Source: Myoxocephalus aenaeus (Eukaryota; Chordata; Actinopteri; Perciformes; Cottidae). From it: DNA of 64,000 nucleotides. The notes under the pieces were generated by a model, which saw only the letters and a list, made by a program, of their open reading frames with translations, was not told the origin of the DNA and ran no database searches. The stretch lies in assembly GCA_038501785.1 (NCBI GenBank), contig JBAMJR010000073.1, positions 1,930,001 through 1,994,000 of the forward strand. The letters are read 5' to 3'. This document shows, piece after piece, positions 1-10,144 of this stretch; the stretch's first letter is position 1; the number at the start of each line of letters is the position of its first letter. Made by a program: the position numbers and the translations under genes.

Positions 1-264
1 ACAAATAAAACACACAACATATATTAGATATATTAGAACAGGGGAAAGCAAAAGATGATGTCAAGAGCTGAACATGACAAGATAAAAGCACTTTACTTTT
101 AGAAGACAGGTGAAACCAGAAAGGCCGAAATCTGACAAACTGACAAAAATGAGGACATATTGGTCAAATTAGGTGCATTAGGTTTATGACAGATGAAACT
201 AACCGAGGCGAAATCATCTCTCAACAAAATTGGTATTTCATATTTGTAATTGAGGTTTTGTGGA

Positions 265-270
<6 letters not shown>

Positions 271-352
<82 letters not shown>
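271..352. repeat. CA/GT microsatellite
   Basis: About 40 uninterrupted CA units. It creates spurious Cys-Val and Thr-His reading frames on the two strands, which are not genes. Confidence 0.97.
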
Positions 353-354
<2 letters not shown>

Positions 355-959
355 GGATAAAGTTGCATTACATCAGACACACGCTGGTTAACAGAAGCCA
401 AAACACACCACAACACTGTTTTCTTTTCATGTCAGCGTTGACCTCCAGTGACTCGTTGTTTTCATTAGAGGGGCCGTTTACATCAAACGATGGGGCCGCC
501 CCCATATGCTACTGGCTGCGGTTTGAGGAAGTGAAGTTCTGTCTGTGGCCCAAATGCTCCTGAAAGAAGAAGTGATGCATGATAGAAGTCTGCCGCTGTG
601 ATAGGTGGAATCGGAGTCACATGCTCTCTAGTGGAGGTGAGGGTGCACCTTTTAGAGTTTAGTTTGGAGTGGAAATTCCAGCACCACCCTATCCGGTTTG
701 TGAAGTTCTATGGGTTATTGTTCTCATCCCAGCGTAAGGGTTGGTTACTTTGGTTAGTTAGGTTCTTTCAGTCAGAGTATCATACTCTGGAACTGAGTGA
801 TATAAGCTCCTGGAAAGGCTGAGGTTGAGCTCCAACCGCTGCAGAGAGCCTGATGTTATGTTTGTGGCTTTATTTGCATCATGACAGCTTTCAATTGCTT
901 TTGCTCCAACTCGATTAGGTCACAGACCGTGACGTTACTGGCGTCACTGCACTTCATAG

Positions 960-1440
960 CCAAAAGTATGTGGACACCGAAACACAGCCCATGTGCACTT
1001 GTTTAACATATCAAAAGCATTGGCATTGATATGCTGCTGTAACATCCTCCAGTCTTCTGCGAAGGCTTTTGACAAGATTCTGAAACGACTGCCACGAGAG
1101 CATTAGTTGGGCACTGACATTTGGCGAAAAGGCACAGGATTACAGTCGAGGCTCCAGTTCATCCTGAAGCTAGAAAGATGCTGGATGGGGTTGGCTGTGA
1201 GCTTTTCCCCATCAAACTCTGAAAATCATTTCTTTATAGACCTCATTTATGTTGAAACAGGACCCTCCCTAAACTGTTGGAACACTATTGTGTCATAACA
1301 TTTAATTATACAGTATGCTGTAGCATTAAGATTCCCCCGTAATTAGAACGAAGGGGTCTCACCCAAACCATGAAAGACACCCTCGGACCAAAATTATAGG
1401 GACAGGGATGTCCTTTTTTCAGTCTTTCACTGGACAGCAA
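960..1440 (-). mobile_element. decayed Tc1/mariner-like DNA transposon
   Basis: The segment begins with the CAAAAGTATGTGGACACC-type end seen in many fish Tc1/mariner copies. It continues with stretches I recognise as the reverse complement of Tc1-like transposase DNA, including the 'GAGCATTAG', 'GGGGTTGG', 'CCTAAACTGTTGG' and 'AGCATTAAGATTCCC' blocks. The implied transposase runs on the minus strand and is broken by many indels, so no intact frame remains. The family assignment rests on remembered similarity to common fish elements; exact ends are uncertain. Confidence 0.65.
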
Positions 1441-1545
1441 TAATAATTCTGACATTATTCCACATTAACTTTTAATTTTTTGCTGAATTGTAATTGCTAT
1501 TGATCACTCATCCCTGTCATTATTCCCATGACCACTTGTTAAACA

Positions 1546-1548
<3 letters not shown>

Positions 1549-1607
<59 letters not shown>
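1549..1607. repeat. TA microsatellite
   Basis: About 29 TA units within the schip1 intron. Confidence 0.97.
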
Positions 1608-1610
<3 letters not shown>

Positions 1611-2131
1611 TTAACAGTCACCATTTGGGGTTTCATTCTTGGGATTAGGAAAAGACACAGCAGTGCTCTTCATTTTGCTACAAAACAATCCGACTGATTC
1701 ACACGGTGTATAGATGAGTATAGAGCGCTGCCACACATTATGATGAGAGTTTTGCTTCTTTTACAAATGAAAATGGTTACTTAAATGAAATGTGTTTGTT
1801 GTTATACTTTTTTTTTTTTATCCTGCAAATGCTTGAAACTCGTTTTCAAATATCTCCTGGCATCAACCATTTCCTCTCTTCATAATCGTGCATGCACAAT
1901 TTTGTAAAAATGTCTTTTAGCGTCACCTTGTTAAGAAGAAAAATACAGATCTAAATTGCTAACTAAGTCTGACATGTTGGGATTTCTGTCACTCAAATTG
2001 GGCTTTGTTTGTAAACAAAATCAGAACAATAAATCAGTAATGTAATCTCTAAAAGACATTTTCAGTGTCTCTAACTAAAAAAACACATTTCCTCTGTCAC
2101 GTTCTTCACTCTTTGTGTTTTTTCCTCTCAG

Positions 2132-2717
2132 GCTGCAGAGTGGGGTGAACCTGCAGGTGTGTTTTGTTAATGACAGCAGCAGCGACAAAGACAGCGATGC
2201 AGAGGACAGCAGGACAGAGACCAGTCTGGACACGCCGCTGTCGCCTGTGGTATGCACAGCTCCAAAAGTCTCTGTGCTTTTGTTTCACAACACCATTACT
2301 CTTTGGAGTAATGAATTGTGACAACATTTGGCTGTTACCTCATGATACCACTCAAACTTCTTTGTCGCCAGAGCAAGCAGAGCTCATCTTTATCGGACCG
2401 GGACACAGCGGAAGAGGACTCAGACCCGTTAGATGACTGTGGGGGGTTCTGGCGGGTACAGCGGAGGCTGCAGGAGGAGGCCCGGGTAGCGTTGGCTCTG
2501 GCTCGACCCATGGCCCGTATGCAGGTGGAGGTGGAGAGGCAAATCCAACTGCACAGACGTTCACCTGTGGCTGACTTGGTTAGTCATTGAGAGAAAGAGA
2601 AAAAGAAACAGAGACATAAATACAGATCGGGGATGTGTGTTCGTTGTGTTCCTGTTCTATGAAAAAGGCCTTTTAGGAGATAATCCAGGGCAATTAAATA
2701 TCCTTTCCATACGTAAA

Positions 2718-2754
<37 letters not shown>

Positions 2755-3382
2755 GTGTGTGTGATTAATATCCAATAAAACTGTTTCAGTCTTTATTCAA
2801 ATTCTGGTCCGTTTTGCGTGCTTTGACATGCAGTAATTTCCTGTCGCCGTGTTTTTACATATACAGCTTCCCCATCTGCCCCACATCAGCGAGTGCTTGA
2901 TGAAGAGGAATCTGAGGCGAGGGGACATGAGGGACATGAGTCTCGGACAGCTGCAAGTCATCACAAATGACTTACACTCACAGATTCAGAGTGAGTGGAT
3001 CTTTGACAAATATCCAATAAAAGAGTTTCAAACAAAACAAGTAAAAAAACACAAAATCTTTATGATATGGGGGTTTAAGAATAAGTGTATCACATCTACC
3101 AACTGACACAGGTCTAAATGAGGAGCTGGTGCAGTTGCTGCTGATGAGGGACGAGCTGCACGTGGAGCAGGACGCCATGCTGGTGGACATAGAGGACCTC
3201 ACCAGGTGAATCACCCTTTTCTCTCCTGTCACTGTTCTGTGTCTTTTCTCTCTGAAATATCTGTCAAATTCTCCACGGCGAACGTTGTCCTGTGCCCGCT
3301 CTAATGTACTACCTGTCTCTATTGCGACAGGCACGCTCACAGCCATCAGCGGCACCAAGCAGAGAAAGCCATCTCTAAATAA
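2132..3382 (+). CDS. schip1: Schwannomin-interacting protein 1, 3' exons (partial)
   Basis: Five exons are visible: 2132-2249, 2372-2578, 2867-2990, 3112-3205 and 3331-3382 (TAA). All join in frame (phases 0, 0, 1, 2), giving the last ~197 residues; the N-terminus lies left of the window. The protein shows an acidic Ser/Asp-rich stretch (DSSSDKDSDAEDS), a conserved helical block with EEARVALALARPMARMQVEV, then the leucine-rich coiled-coil tail (LNEELVQLLLMRDELHVEQD) ending in HQAEKAISK. These match SCHIP1, a cytoplasmic partner of schwannomin/merlin that in neurons works at axon initial segments and nodes with ankyrin G. The upstream exons could also belong to an IQCJ-SCHIP1 fusion transcript, as in mammals; that cannot be seen here. 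The donor after 2578 is the weaker GTTAGT. The il12a gene follows 2.7 kb downstream, as in human 3q25. Confidence 0.9.
2718..2753 (+). repeat. G homopolymer, about 36 bases
   Basis: An uninterrupted run of G on the plus strand inside the schip1 intron between the exons ending at 2578 and starting at 2867. It is followed by GTGTGTG. Runs this long can form G-quadruplexes and are error-prone in sequencing, so the true length may differ. Confidence 0.9.
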
Positions 3383-6023
3383 ACACCCCGTCTACACGTG
3401 TTTCCGTCCGCACGCCATCTTACCTCTTGCTCCATGGACCGTCACCGGTGTTACTAATGAAACTCCATCTGTGCTGACTGATTCCGGAGAAGTGAATATA
3501 CCATATACCCAGCGTTATCACACAGACGTACCACATAAATGTAATGCGCCACAGAATGTTGTCGAAGGTCAGAGGACATCTTACAGAAGCGGAGTGATCG
3601 CTGCTTTCAGTATGGACACTTTTGAGTTTTTGCAGGCTTTTCACATCAACTCAGCATGATTAATCATGCCATATTTTATAGAACTAGGGGAATCCTCTCA
3701 ACATAATTGCATCCCCTAACCCTGATTTACCTCTTAATGATTTTGCACGGTACACTCATGTTAATTCTGGGATAGAGAGATCGCCTGCACGCCTTGTTTC
3801 TCCGTTGTCTGATGACTTCTAGGGGCCACACCTGACTGCACTTTGTCTTTTGTTTGTCACTGTATTAGATATCAAGAGATTGATCAGTTCACCTATTTAT
3901 CATTACTTTTACTTGGAGCACTGTGTTGTTGCTGTTTATCACTGAAATTCACTATTAAACACCTACTCTCTGAGCTGTTGCCATAGAAAATGATGAACAC
4001 TGAGCAAATTTGCAGCTTAGCTTCCCAGTGGTGTTCAAGTGCTGCAGCAGCTTCACGGAGGTCTTGTAATTTGATTGCTGCTACAGTTTCCACCTGCTTT
4101 AAAGCTGCACTATAGAGCTGTACTGAACATTTTAAACGTTATTTAGACAAATTTGTATTTGTCAAAGGCCTTTATGTACTCGGTAAAATACACAGAATGA
4201 CATGAAATGGTTTTAAAAGATTTTACTGGTTAATACATAGGGATAGAAAAAAAGCAAAAGTAGAGGCATGACAGCCCCTAAATAAAAAATATGCAAAGTC
4301 AATTGTTATGCCCAATTTGCTAATGCTAAAAAAGGGTAAACAAGAAGAAGAAGAAATATATGGATAAATCACAGCCTAAATATATACAATTTATCTATTC
4401 AGAGGATTTATGGACATACTGTATGTAAATGTTAAAATATACTTTATTAAAAGGATGAAGAACATGCCTTGTTGTCTGGCTATGTTTAAGTGTTTTCACT
4501 CTCAGCTTTTTAAGAATGTTATTTAACACAAAGTAAACTTTCTTTTCTAATATGCTCTAGTGATAAATGTAATGTATAATGATTGTACAATCAGAACTCC
4601 AGTAATAAATGTTTCAAGTGTGTGAACTTTGTTTATATATGGCTGTTTTTCATGAGAGTTCATTTGCATTTTGGTGTTTTTCACTATAAAATGAAATCAT
4701 TACAAAACTAACAGACATTGTTTCATTAAGTGATACTAGGAAACGCATATTGAGCCCGCTCTCATTCACATATTCAACCTCAGCTTTACACGAGTGCAGT
4801 AGTTTCTCTACTCATTCACACTTGTGTTGACACTTATGTAACTGAGTTTTTGTATGGAGGATTACCACAAGAAAAAGAGGAAGCGCAAGAAAAATAAAAC
4901 TCAGCTAGACTCGTATGTTGATCCAAATTAATTAGATTATTACTATTATCATTATTAAAAAGGAACTGAAATAACTGTTCTTTTTTAAACTAACATTTTA
5001 CCCATACTTCAACTTGCTTGAACTACTGTACAAAAATCAATAAATAATTTCCACCTTGGATGACTGCTGTAATGGGAATTTTCAATCCTTAAGTTGTATT
5101 TTGTCTAGGAATCTCTTACAAACCTGTTAATGCAAATCACCTTCTGTCTAATGTTAATTGGATGCCACTCCCGTAGCTGTTATCAAGTATCACTCAAGTC
5201 TGCCGACAGGTCATGAGTTAAGGACCCTTGTAAACTACAGGGGGTCTGGTCCTTTGTTCTAGCCTCAACCTGAAACCATAGACGTCTTTGTTCCAATCTA
5301 TCTTTGTCCTCTGTATATACAGTAAATGCCCATGTAAGATGTGAATCCTCAGTGCATCCTTGAGCAGAGTCCAGAGTGACTCTGCTTGGCGATGTCTCTT
5401 CTCTGCGCAGGGAATAAATGATTTCATAGACAAGTTCTGGTTTCTCGATGTTCATGATTTCAGCTTAGAAAGATTCAACACCGGGTAGGGTGAATTTTAC
5501 CGTTACACTGGCCAGAATCTTTTAATTGTTTGGAAATTAGATTTTTAACATAACAATCAAATAACAATAAATACATCTATTTTTTTCACACAAAAACAAC
5601 AACATTGTATTCATACATGGAAAACATGACATGGCATTCTGGTTGTTTAAAACAGTGTTTTAAATATATTTTTTTAATCATCCGTAACTAATAAAAGGCT
5701 TGTTTTCTGTTTGGCACTTGAATAAAAGGAAATATGTTTTGTTTGTGATTATTAATACGCATGACAGATATTAAACACATGTTAGCCTTGACTGTGCAGG
5801 ATTCCAGTTTAAAATAGCAAACCATAATGCTTTCACTCTTGAAATGTCAACAGTTACCAGTGTGAAGCTCAGTTACTCATCACTGTTTGTGTTAATTCCA
5901 GTTTCATCAAAGCAGTTAGTGCTAGAGGGGGGAAACTAGACAACCTTAGCTGTACACTTCCAATTCACATTTAGGTGTGAACACACTGCTGTATGTTGAG
6001 GAAAGCCCCTGCATCAGCCAGGG
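3383..6023. other. schip1 3' UTR and il12a upstream region
   Basis: AT-rich non-coding DNA. Several AATAAA-type signals occur, for example at 4604-4609, and could end schip1 transcripts. Open frames at 3285-3659 (plus) and 5183-5455 (minus) lack splice support and family resemblance. I see no further gene. Confidence 0.6.
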
Positions 6024-6030
6024 TATAAAA
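6024..6030 (+). promoter_or_regulatory. TATA box of il12a
   Basis: TATAAAA lies 59 bp upstream of the il12a AUG, placing a transcription start near 6050-6055. The 5' UTR would be short (about 35 bases) and contains no upstream AUG. Confidence 0.7.
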
Positions 6031-6088
6031 CACTTAAGGATATCTGAGTTGAGTCAGTTACACCAAAGAATCTGAAGTCTTATCCAAG

Positions 6089-7865
6089 ATGCCACTCGTC
6101 AACCTCTGTGAGTATTATGTAAACCTGACTGAACCGTATTTTCTTTTTGCAACAAAGTAGTTGAAACTGTAGTTTTACTATATCTTTTACTCTGTTTTCT
6201 TTCTTTTTTTGTCAGACTTCACTCCTGCACTGCTGCTCTTTGTGCTCGCCTGTCCTCGGGTCAGCCAGTCTGTGCCAGTGATGAGTAAAGGACCGCTGAC
6301 AGGATCCTGTGTTTTATACGCACAGATGCTTCGACAGAACATCACTGAAACACTCACACAGGTATGACAACAAAACTAAATATACGTATACAATTTACTT
6401 ATATATGTGTATATTATTTATGGTTAAAAACATAATCTTCCCATGTGATAGAATGAACTGTTCAGTGGAATCGACTGCCCCACCATGAGTGTGAAGCTGC
6501 ACAATGAGACTAAGACGCCATCTGTGTGTGCACCAAAGGTATAATGAAAATACTTCTTTTTTTTACGATTTCATGTTATGTATGTATTTAAAATTTGAGA
6601 CATGGCAAAATTCTCCAAAATGTAAATAATAAATTATTGTTAAAGACAAAATAACTATTATAAAAAATGTATTCATGGCCATATATATTTTATAGCTGCA
6701 CCCTTGTATTACCTAAAATTGAACTCTGTTCGTCCCACAGGAATCAACATGCTCAGGAATAGTCAAGTCAACATTTGATCAGGTAGGTTGTGCTCTGACT
6801 ACATATTGTTTTACTGTTTTCTACTTGCATATATCTTTAAAAAGCCTATATTTTGTCAGACTTTTAAATGTAGACATTACATTTGAAAGATACAACCCCT
6901 GACAAAGCTACAACTGTATTTTGATGAGTTTATACATACTCTCATTGTCTACATTATTAGGTACACCTAGATAATCTAATGCAGTCAAACAAATGTTTAG
7001 CAATTTAGCATACTTTTATAATGCCTATAATGTTCAATTTCTATCATATAGGTGTTATTCAGAGGTGTGTATAGCCCTATAGTCATAGTTAGATATAGTG
7101 TACAGAGAGGTATAGTGGATAAGATAAAGTGAGTGTATATGCACTATCTATATATGTATATGTTGTTTTGACAATTGTCTTTGCTGTTTTTCCATCCAGG
7201 AGTCATGTCTGACAAACATTGGGGAGGATTTGCATCACTACTATAAATTCTTCGCTTCTCAGCCGGACCCTGACAGTAGACTGACTCCAACTGTTCTGGT
7301 CGGACTCAGAGAGATCATGGAGGTACATTTCAACCCAATGTACCATTTACCTAAACCAATGTTAGGACATAACTCAATGAATGCAATCAACTGCCACGGT
7401 TTAGATGAATAACCATATCTTGTAAAATATTGAATTGCTCATGAAAGACATTTGCTCTCAACAGAACTGCTTCCCATGGTCTCTGCCAACAGACCTTGCC
7501 TCAAAGGAGGTAAGAGAATTCTTAATGCACCTCATTACCATGATTTCAAAAAATTCCCCCCGCAGCACTAAAAAAACAGTGTTGTTTGGCTTGTCATTTT
7601 GAACTTTTATTTGTTTCTGTTTGTCAAGGAATAAAAGATTGAAAAGATAATTCAACCTCTAAACTTATTTTGGAGGAACAGCCGTAGTCTATATATAATA
7701 CATTATTTAATAATTCCTTTGTGTTTCTTTAAGGCTGCTGCAGGGCGTCCAAGCACCTACGGTGAAAGACTGAGCCTCTGCAAAGTGCTGAAGGGCTTCC
7801 AGGTCCGCAGCATCACAATAAACAGAGCCATTGCATATATGAACTCCGGTGAACACACTAAATGA
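6089..7865 (+). CDS. il12a: Interleukin-12 subunit alpha (p35)
   Basis: Seven coding exons: 6089-6107, 6216-6361, 6452-6538, 6741-6782, 7200-7322, 7465-7509 and 7734-7865 (TGA). All phases agree and give 197 residues. The AUG starts a signal peptide split by intron 1 (hydrophobic LLLFVLAC core). The mature part has NIT and NET sequons, scattered cysteines and the helical cytokine pattern of p35, including a CFPW motif in the sixth exon and a C-terminal helix ending near AIAYMNSGE. p35 pairs through a disulphide with p40 to form secreted IL-12, which drives interferon-gamma and Th1-type responses, and pairs with EBI3 in IL-35. Identity rests on exon layout, length and position directly after schip1, the same order as in human; primary sequence is weakly conserved in this family. 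The 3' UTR is AU-rich (listed separately), fitting a short-lived mRNA. Confidence 0.85.
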
Positions 7866-8007
7866 GACACAGAGCTCTAAGAGATAGAGTAGTTTCAGAA
7901 AGCTAGACAGAACCACTTCACATATAGATCACACAAACTACAGCAGTTCATGTTACAATACAATAATCTAGGAAAAAAACTCCAGTCTACTTTATCACTT
8001 TTTAAGA

Positions 8008-8205
8008 GCACATATTTATTATTTATGCAATCATGTAACTTATATTTGACATCAAGATGGTGTGTTAAAGTACTTATTTATAAAGTGTATTTACAGACTA
8101 TGTTATTTATTTATCAATATTTATTGTTGTGTTATTCAATTGGTTCCAAGAATCACCAAATAAATATAAATATTTATCCTGCATAATTCCTGCTGATTTG
8201 TCATT
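8008..8205 (+). promoter_or_regulatory. AU-rich element cluster in il12a 3' UTR
   Basis: About eight or nine ATTTA pentamers lie within 200 bases, some overlapping as TTATTTATTTAT, 140-340 bases after the il12a stop. Such clusters recruit decay factors such as tristetraprolin in cytokine mRNAs. The transcript end is not known, but AAATAAATATAAA at 8157-8170 is a possible poly(A) region, so the last pentamers may lie beyond it. Confidence 0.65.
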
Positions 8206-8826
8206 CATTTATTCACTTGTTTTCACTTTAATTTCTTTTTAAATGTATTACTGTGTGTACTATCAATATACTCTTTGATAAAGACATTTTATAATCAAAG
8301 TCAGTCATTGGACTTTCTCTCTCTATACAGCTACAGTTGGTTATTCTATTGCAGCCACAAAACAACAATATGATTGACAGGAATATCTGAATTTACTCTA
8401 ATTGAGAAGAGTTCTTATTTAGAGTTCGTAATTCCTAAAAATGGGATTTCCTCATTGGACTATGTCATCACCTGACTGTATTTCCCTCTAACCACCAGCT
8501 GAGTGTTGTGAGAATATTACTGTCAAAATGCAATGTAGTGTTTGTTTATGCTTCAAATGGAAAGTCCATTGCTAATAAACAACTTATTATAAACTATCAG
8601 GTGACAGTAATAAAAAAAAAAATGCCTTTGATGTTCAGAAGGATGTGAAAGTCAGTCCAAACATATTCAGTGTCGTCGGGCTTTGGAGTTTATTAATAAA
8701 TGTAACTAATATTTGAAATGATTCAAGTTAATATTTGAAGGTCAAGGTTAGAGCTGAAGTCTATGGTAACAGATAGTCAGGTGTCCCTCTGTTGACCATG
8801 TAAGTTTGACCATGTAAGTTATTCTT

Positions 8827-8948
8827 CATGAATAACCAACATGGCATATCTGACCTTTCAAAACATCATGTCAAGTGCCCAACAATAGCAACTTAAGGTT
8901 GAACACTTTGTTTTGAAAGGGCAGACATACCATGTTGGTTATTCATGA
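8827..8948. repeat. inverted repeat with ~38-bp arms
   Basis: Left arm 8827-8864 (TCATGAATAACCAACATGG... to ...TTTCAAAAC) and right arm 8910-8948 are near-perfect reverse complements with two or three mismatches, separated by a 45-bp spacer. The shape suggests a foldback element or short palindromic MITE; no target-site duplication was obvious. Confidence 0.8.
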
Positions 8949-9573
8949 AAACCTCACTGAAAGTGAAACATAGCTTTTCGTTTCAATTTGCACCCCTTCT
9001 GTTCAGTAGAATTGGCACAACTGAGATTTGTGGCTGCTGGGGTTGAGAGAGACCTATGACGTTCAAAACGTGTGAGAAAAGGTGGGTCAGAGTCGGACAC
9101 AGGAGAGACAGAACATCTGAATATGTGATGATAATAATAATACTATATTTTTAACAACATACATGGCGCACTCTGAGAAAAACATGTATCATACTCATAC
9201 TCCTATTTCAGAAAGCCCACCACACAAGCAGAAAAGTGTTCATTAAGACTTGTTTAATTCATAAGAATACAACATATGAATGAAATACTGAATGACAAGC
9301 AAGACACCCATAACACGTCTGTACGACACTACAGGGTGTTGGTTTGGTTTCAGAGGTGGGGGGGATACCATTTCCTGCACTTATAACGTGTCTAAAAGGT
9401 GGTTAAGTTAACCATAAACACTGAAATGCTGTATTAAAGCACTTACCTAAAAAGCATGCTGTATGTGCATGTTTTCTACAAAGTGCTCTAATTTGCTGCC
9501 TTATCTCTGGATAGCAGAATGTGAACATACTTTTTTTTGTGCTTTTTAACTCCATAAAAATAACTTCCTATAC

Positions 9574-9577
<4 letters not shown>

Positions 9578-9658
<81 letters not shown>
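9578..9658. repeat. TA microsatellite
   Basis: About 40 TA units, upstream of the zp3-like gene. Confidence 0.97.
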
Positions 9659-9660
<2 letters not shown>

Positions 9661-10144
9661 ATTACCTATTTGTATTGTTTTGTTATTTAAGACAAACCTC
9701 AAAGCAAAACGGAAATCCGAAACTAAACTGAGAACACGTTATTTACGAACTGACATGTTACAGCTGAAAGGAATTACTCAATTTAACTCACTGGCATTCA
9801 TTCAAACCGTGTCGACGGAGATACAATTACAGCTGTGGCGTCATCTAGTGAAACAAATAGCGTATAGCACGTACGCCTTAGTCAGAGGATCATGCTACCA
9901 AAATGCGTACAAATAAGTTGTTATCTAATGTTTTTGAATACTGACATGAACTAAAAACGCATAACACTTCGAAGTTGACGCCTTTCAAGTAATTATCAAC
10001 AGACATGCGCAGTGAAACTGGCTAGTAATCAGTCAAACCCTGCTGCCAGGTGTGTGTATCGGGTTGATTAACCGCTTACAAGCTTGTGGTGGCATTTTCA
10101 TAGGCCGCCGGGACGACTGCAGCCAAACCTGTCCGAGGTCAAGA

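Larger units (their letters stand above)
1..2131. other. intron of schip1 (upstream exons outside the window)
   Basis: No coding exon is visible before the splice acceptor that ends at 2131. The stretch holds a CA microsatellite, a TA microsatellite and a decayed Tc1/mariner copy, each listed separately. It is inferred to be an intron because the first exon seen (from 2132) starts in phase 1 with a good acceptor and belongs to the 3' half of schip1. Confidence 0.6.
8206..10144. other. il12a to zp3-like intergenic region
   Basis: Non-coding, AT-rich. It holds a 40-bp-arm hairpin (8827-8948) and a TA microsatellite (9578-9658), listed separately. I see no gene in it. Confidence 0.6.

Noticed and set aside
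99..563. Open frames on both strands across the CA repeat
   Set aside because: They consist largely of Cys-Val or Thr-His dipeptides encoded by the microsatellite.
3285..3659. 124-codon plus-strand frame overlapping the last schip1 exon
   Set aside because: It reads the last schip1 exon in a different frame and continues into the 3' UTR; no family resemblance.
5183..5455. 90-codon minus-strand frame upstream of il12a
   Set aside because: No recognisable domain, splice support or homologue; composition like the surrounding DNA.
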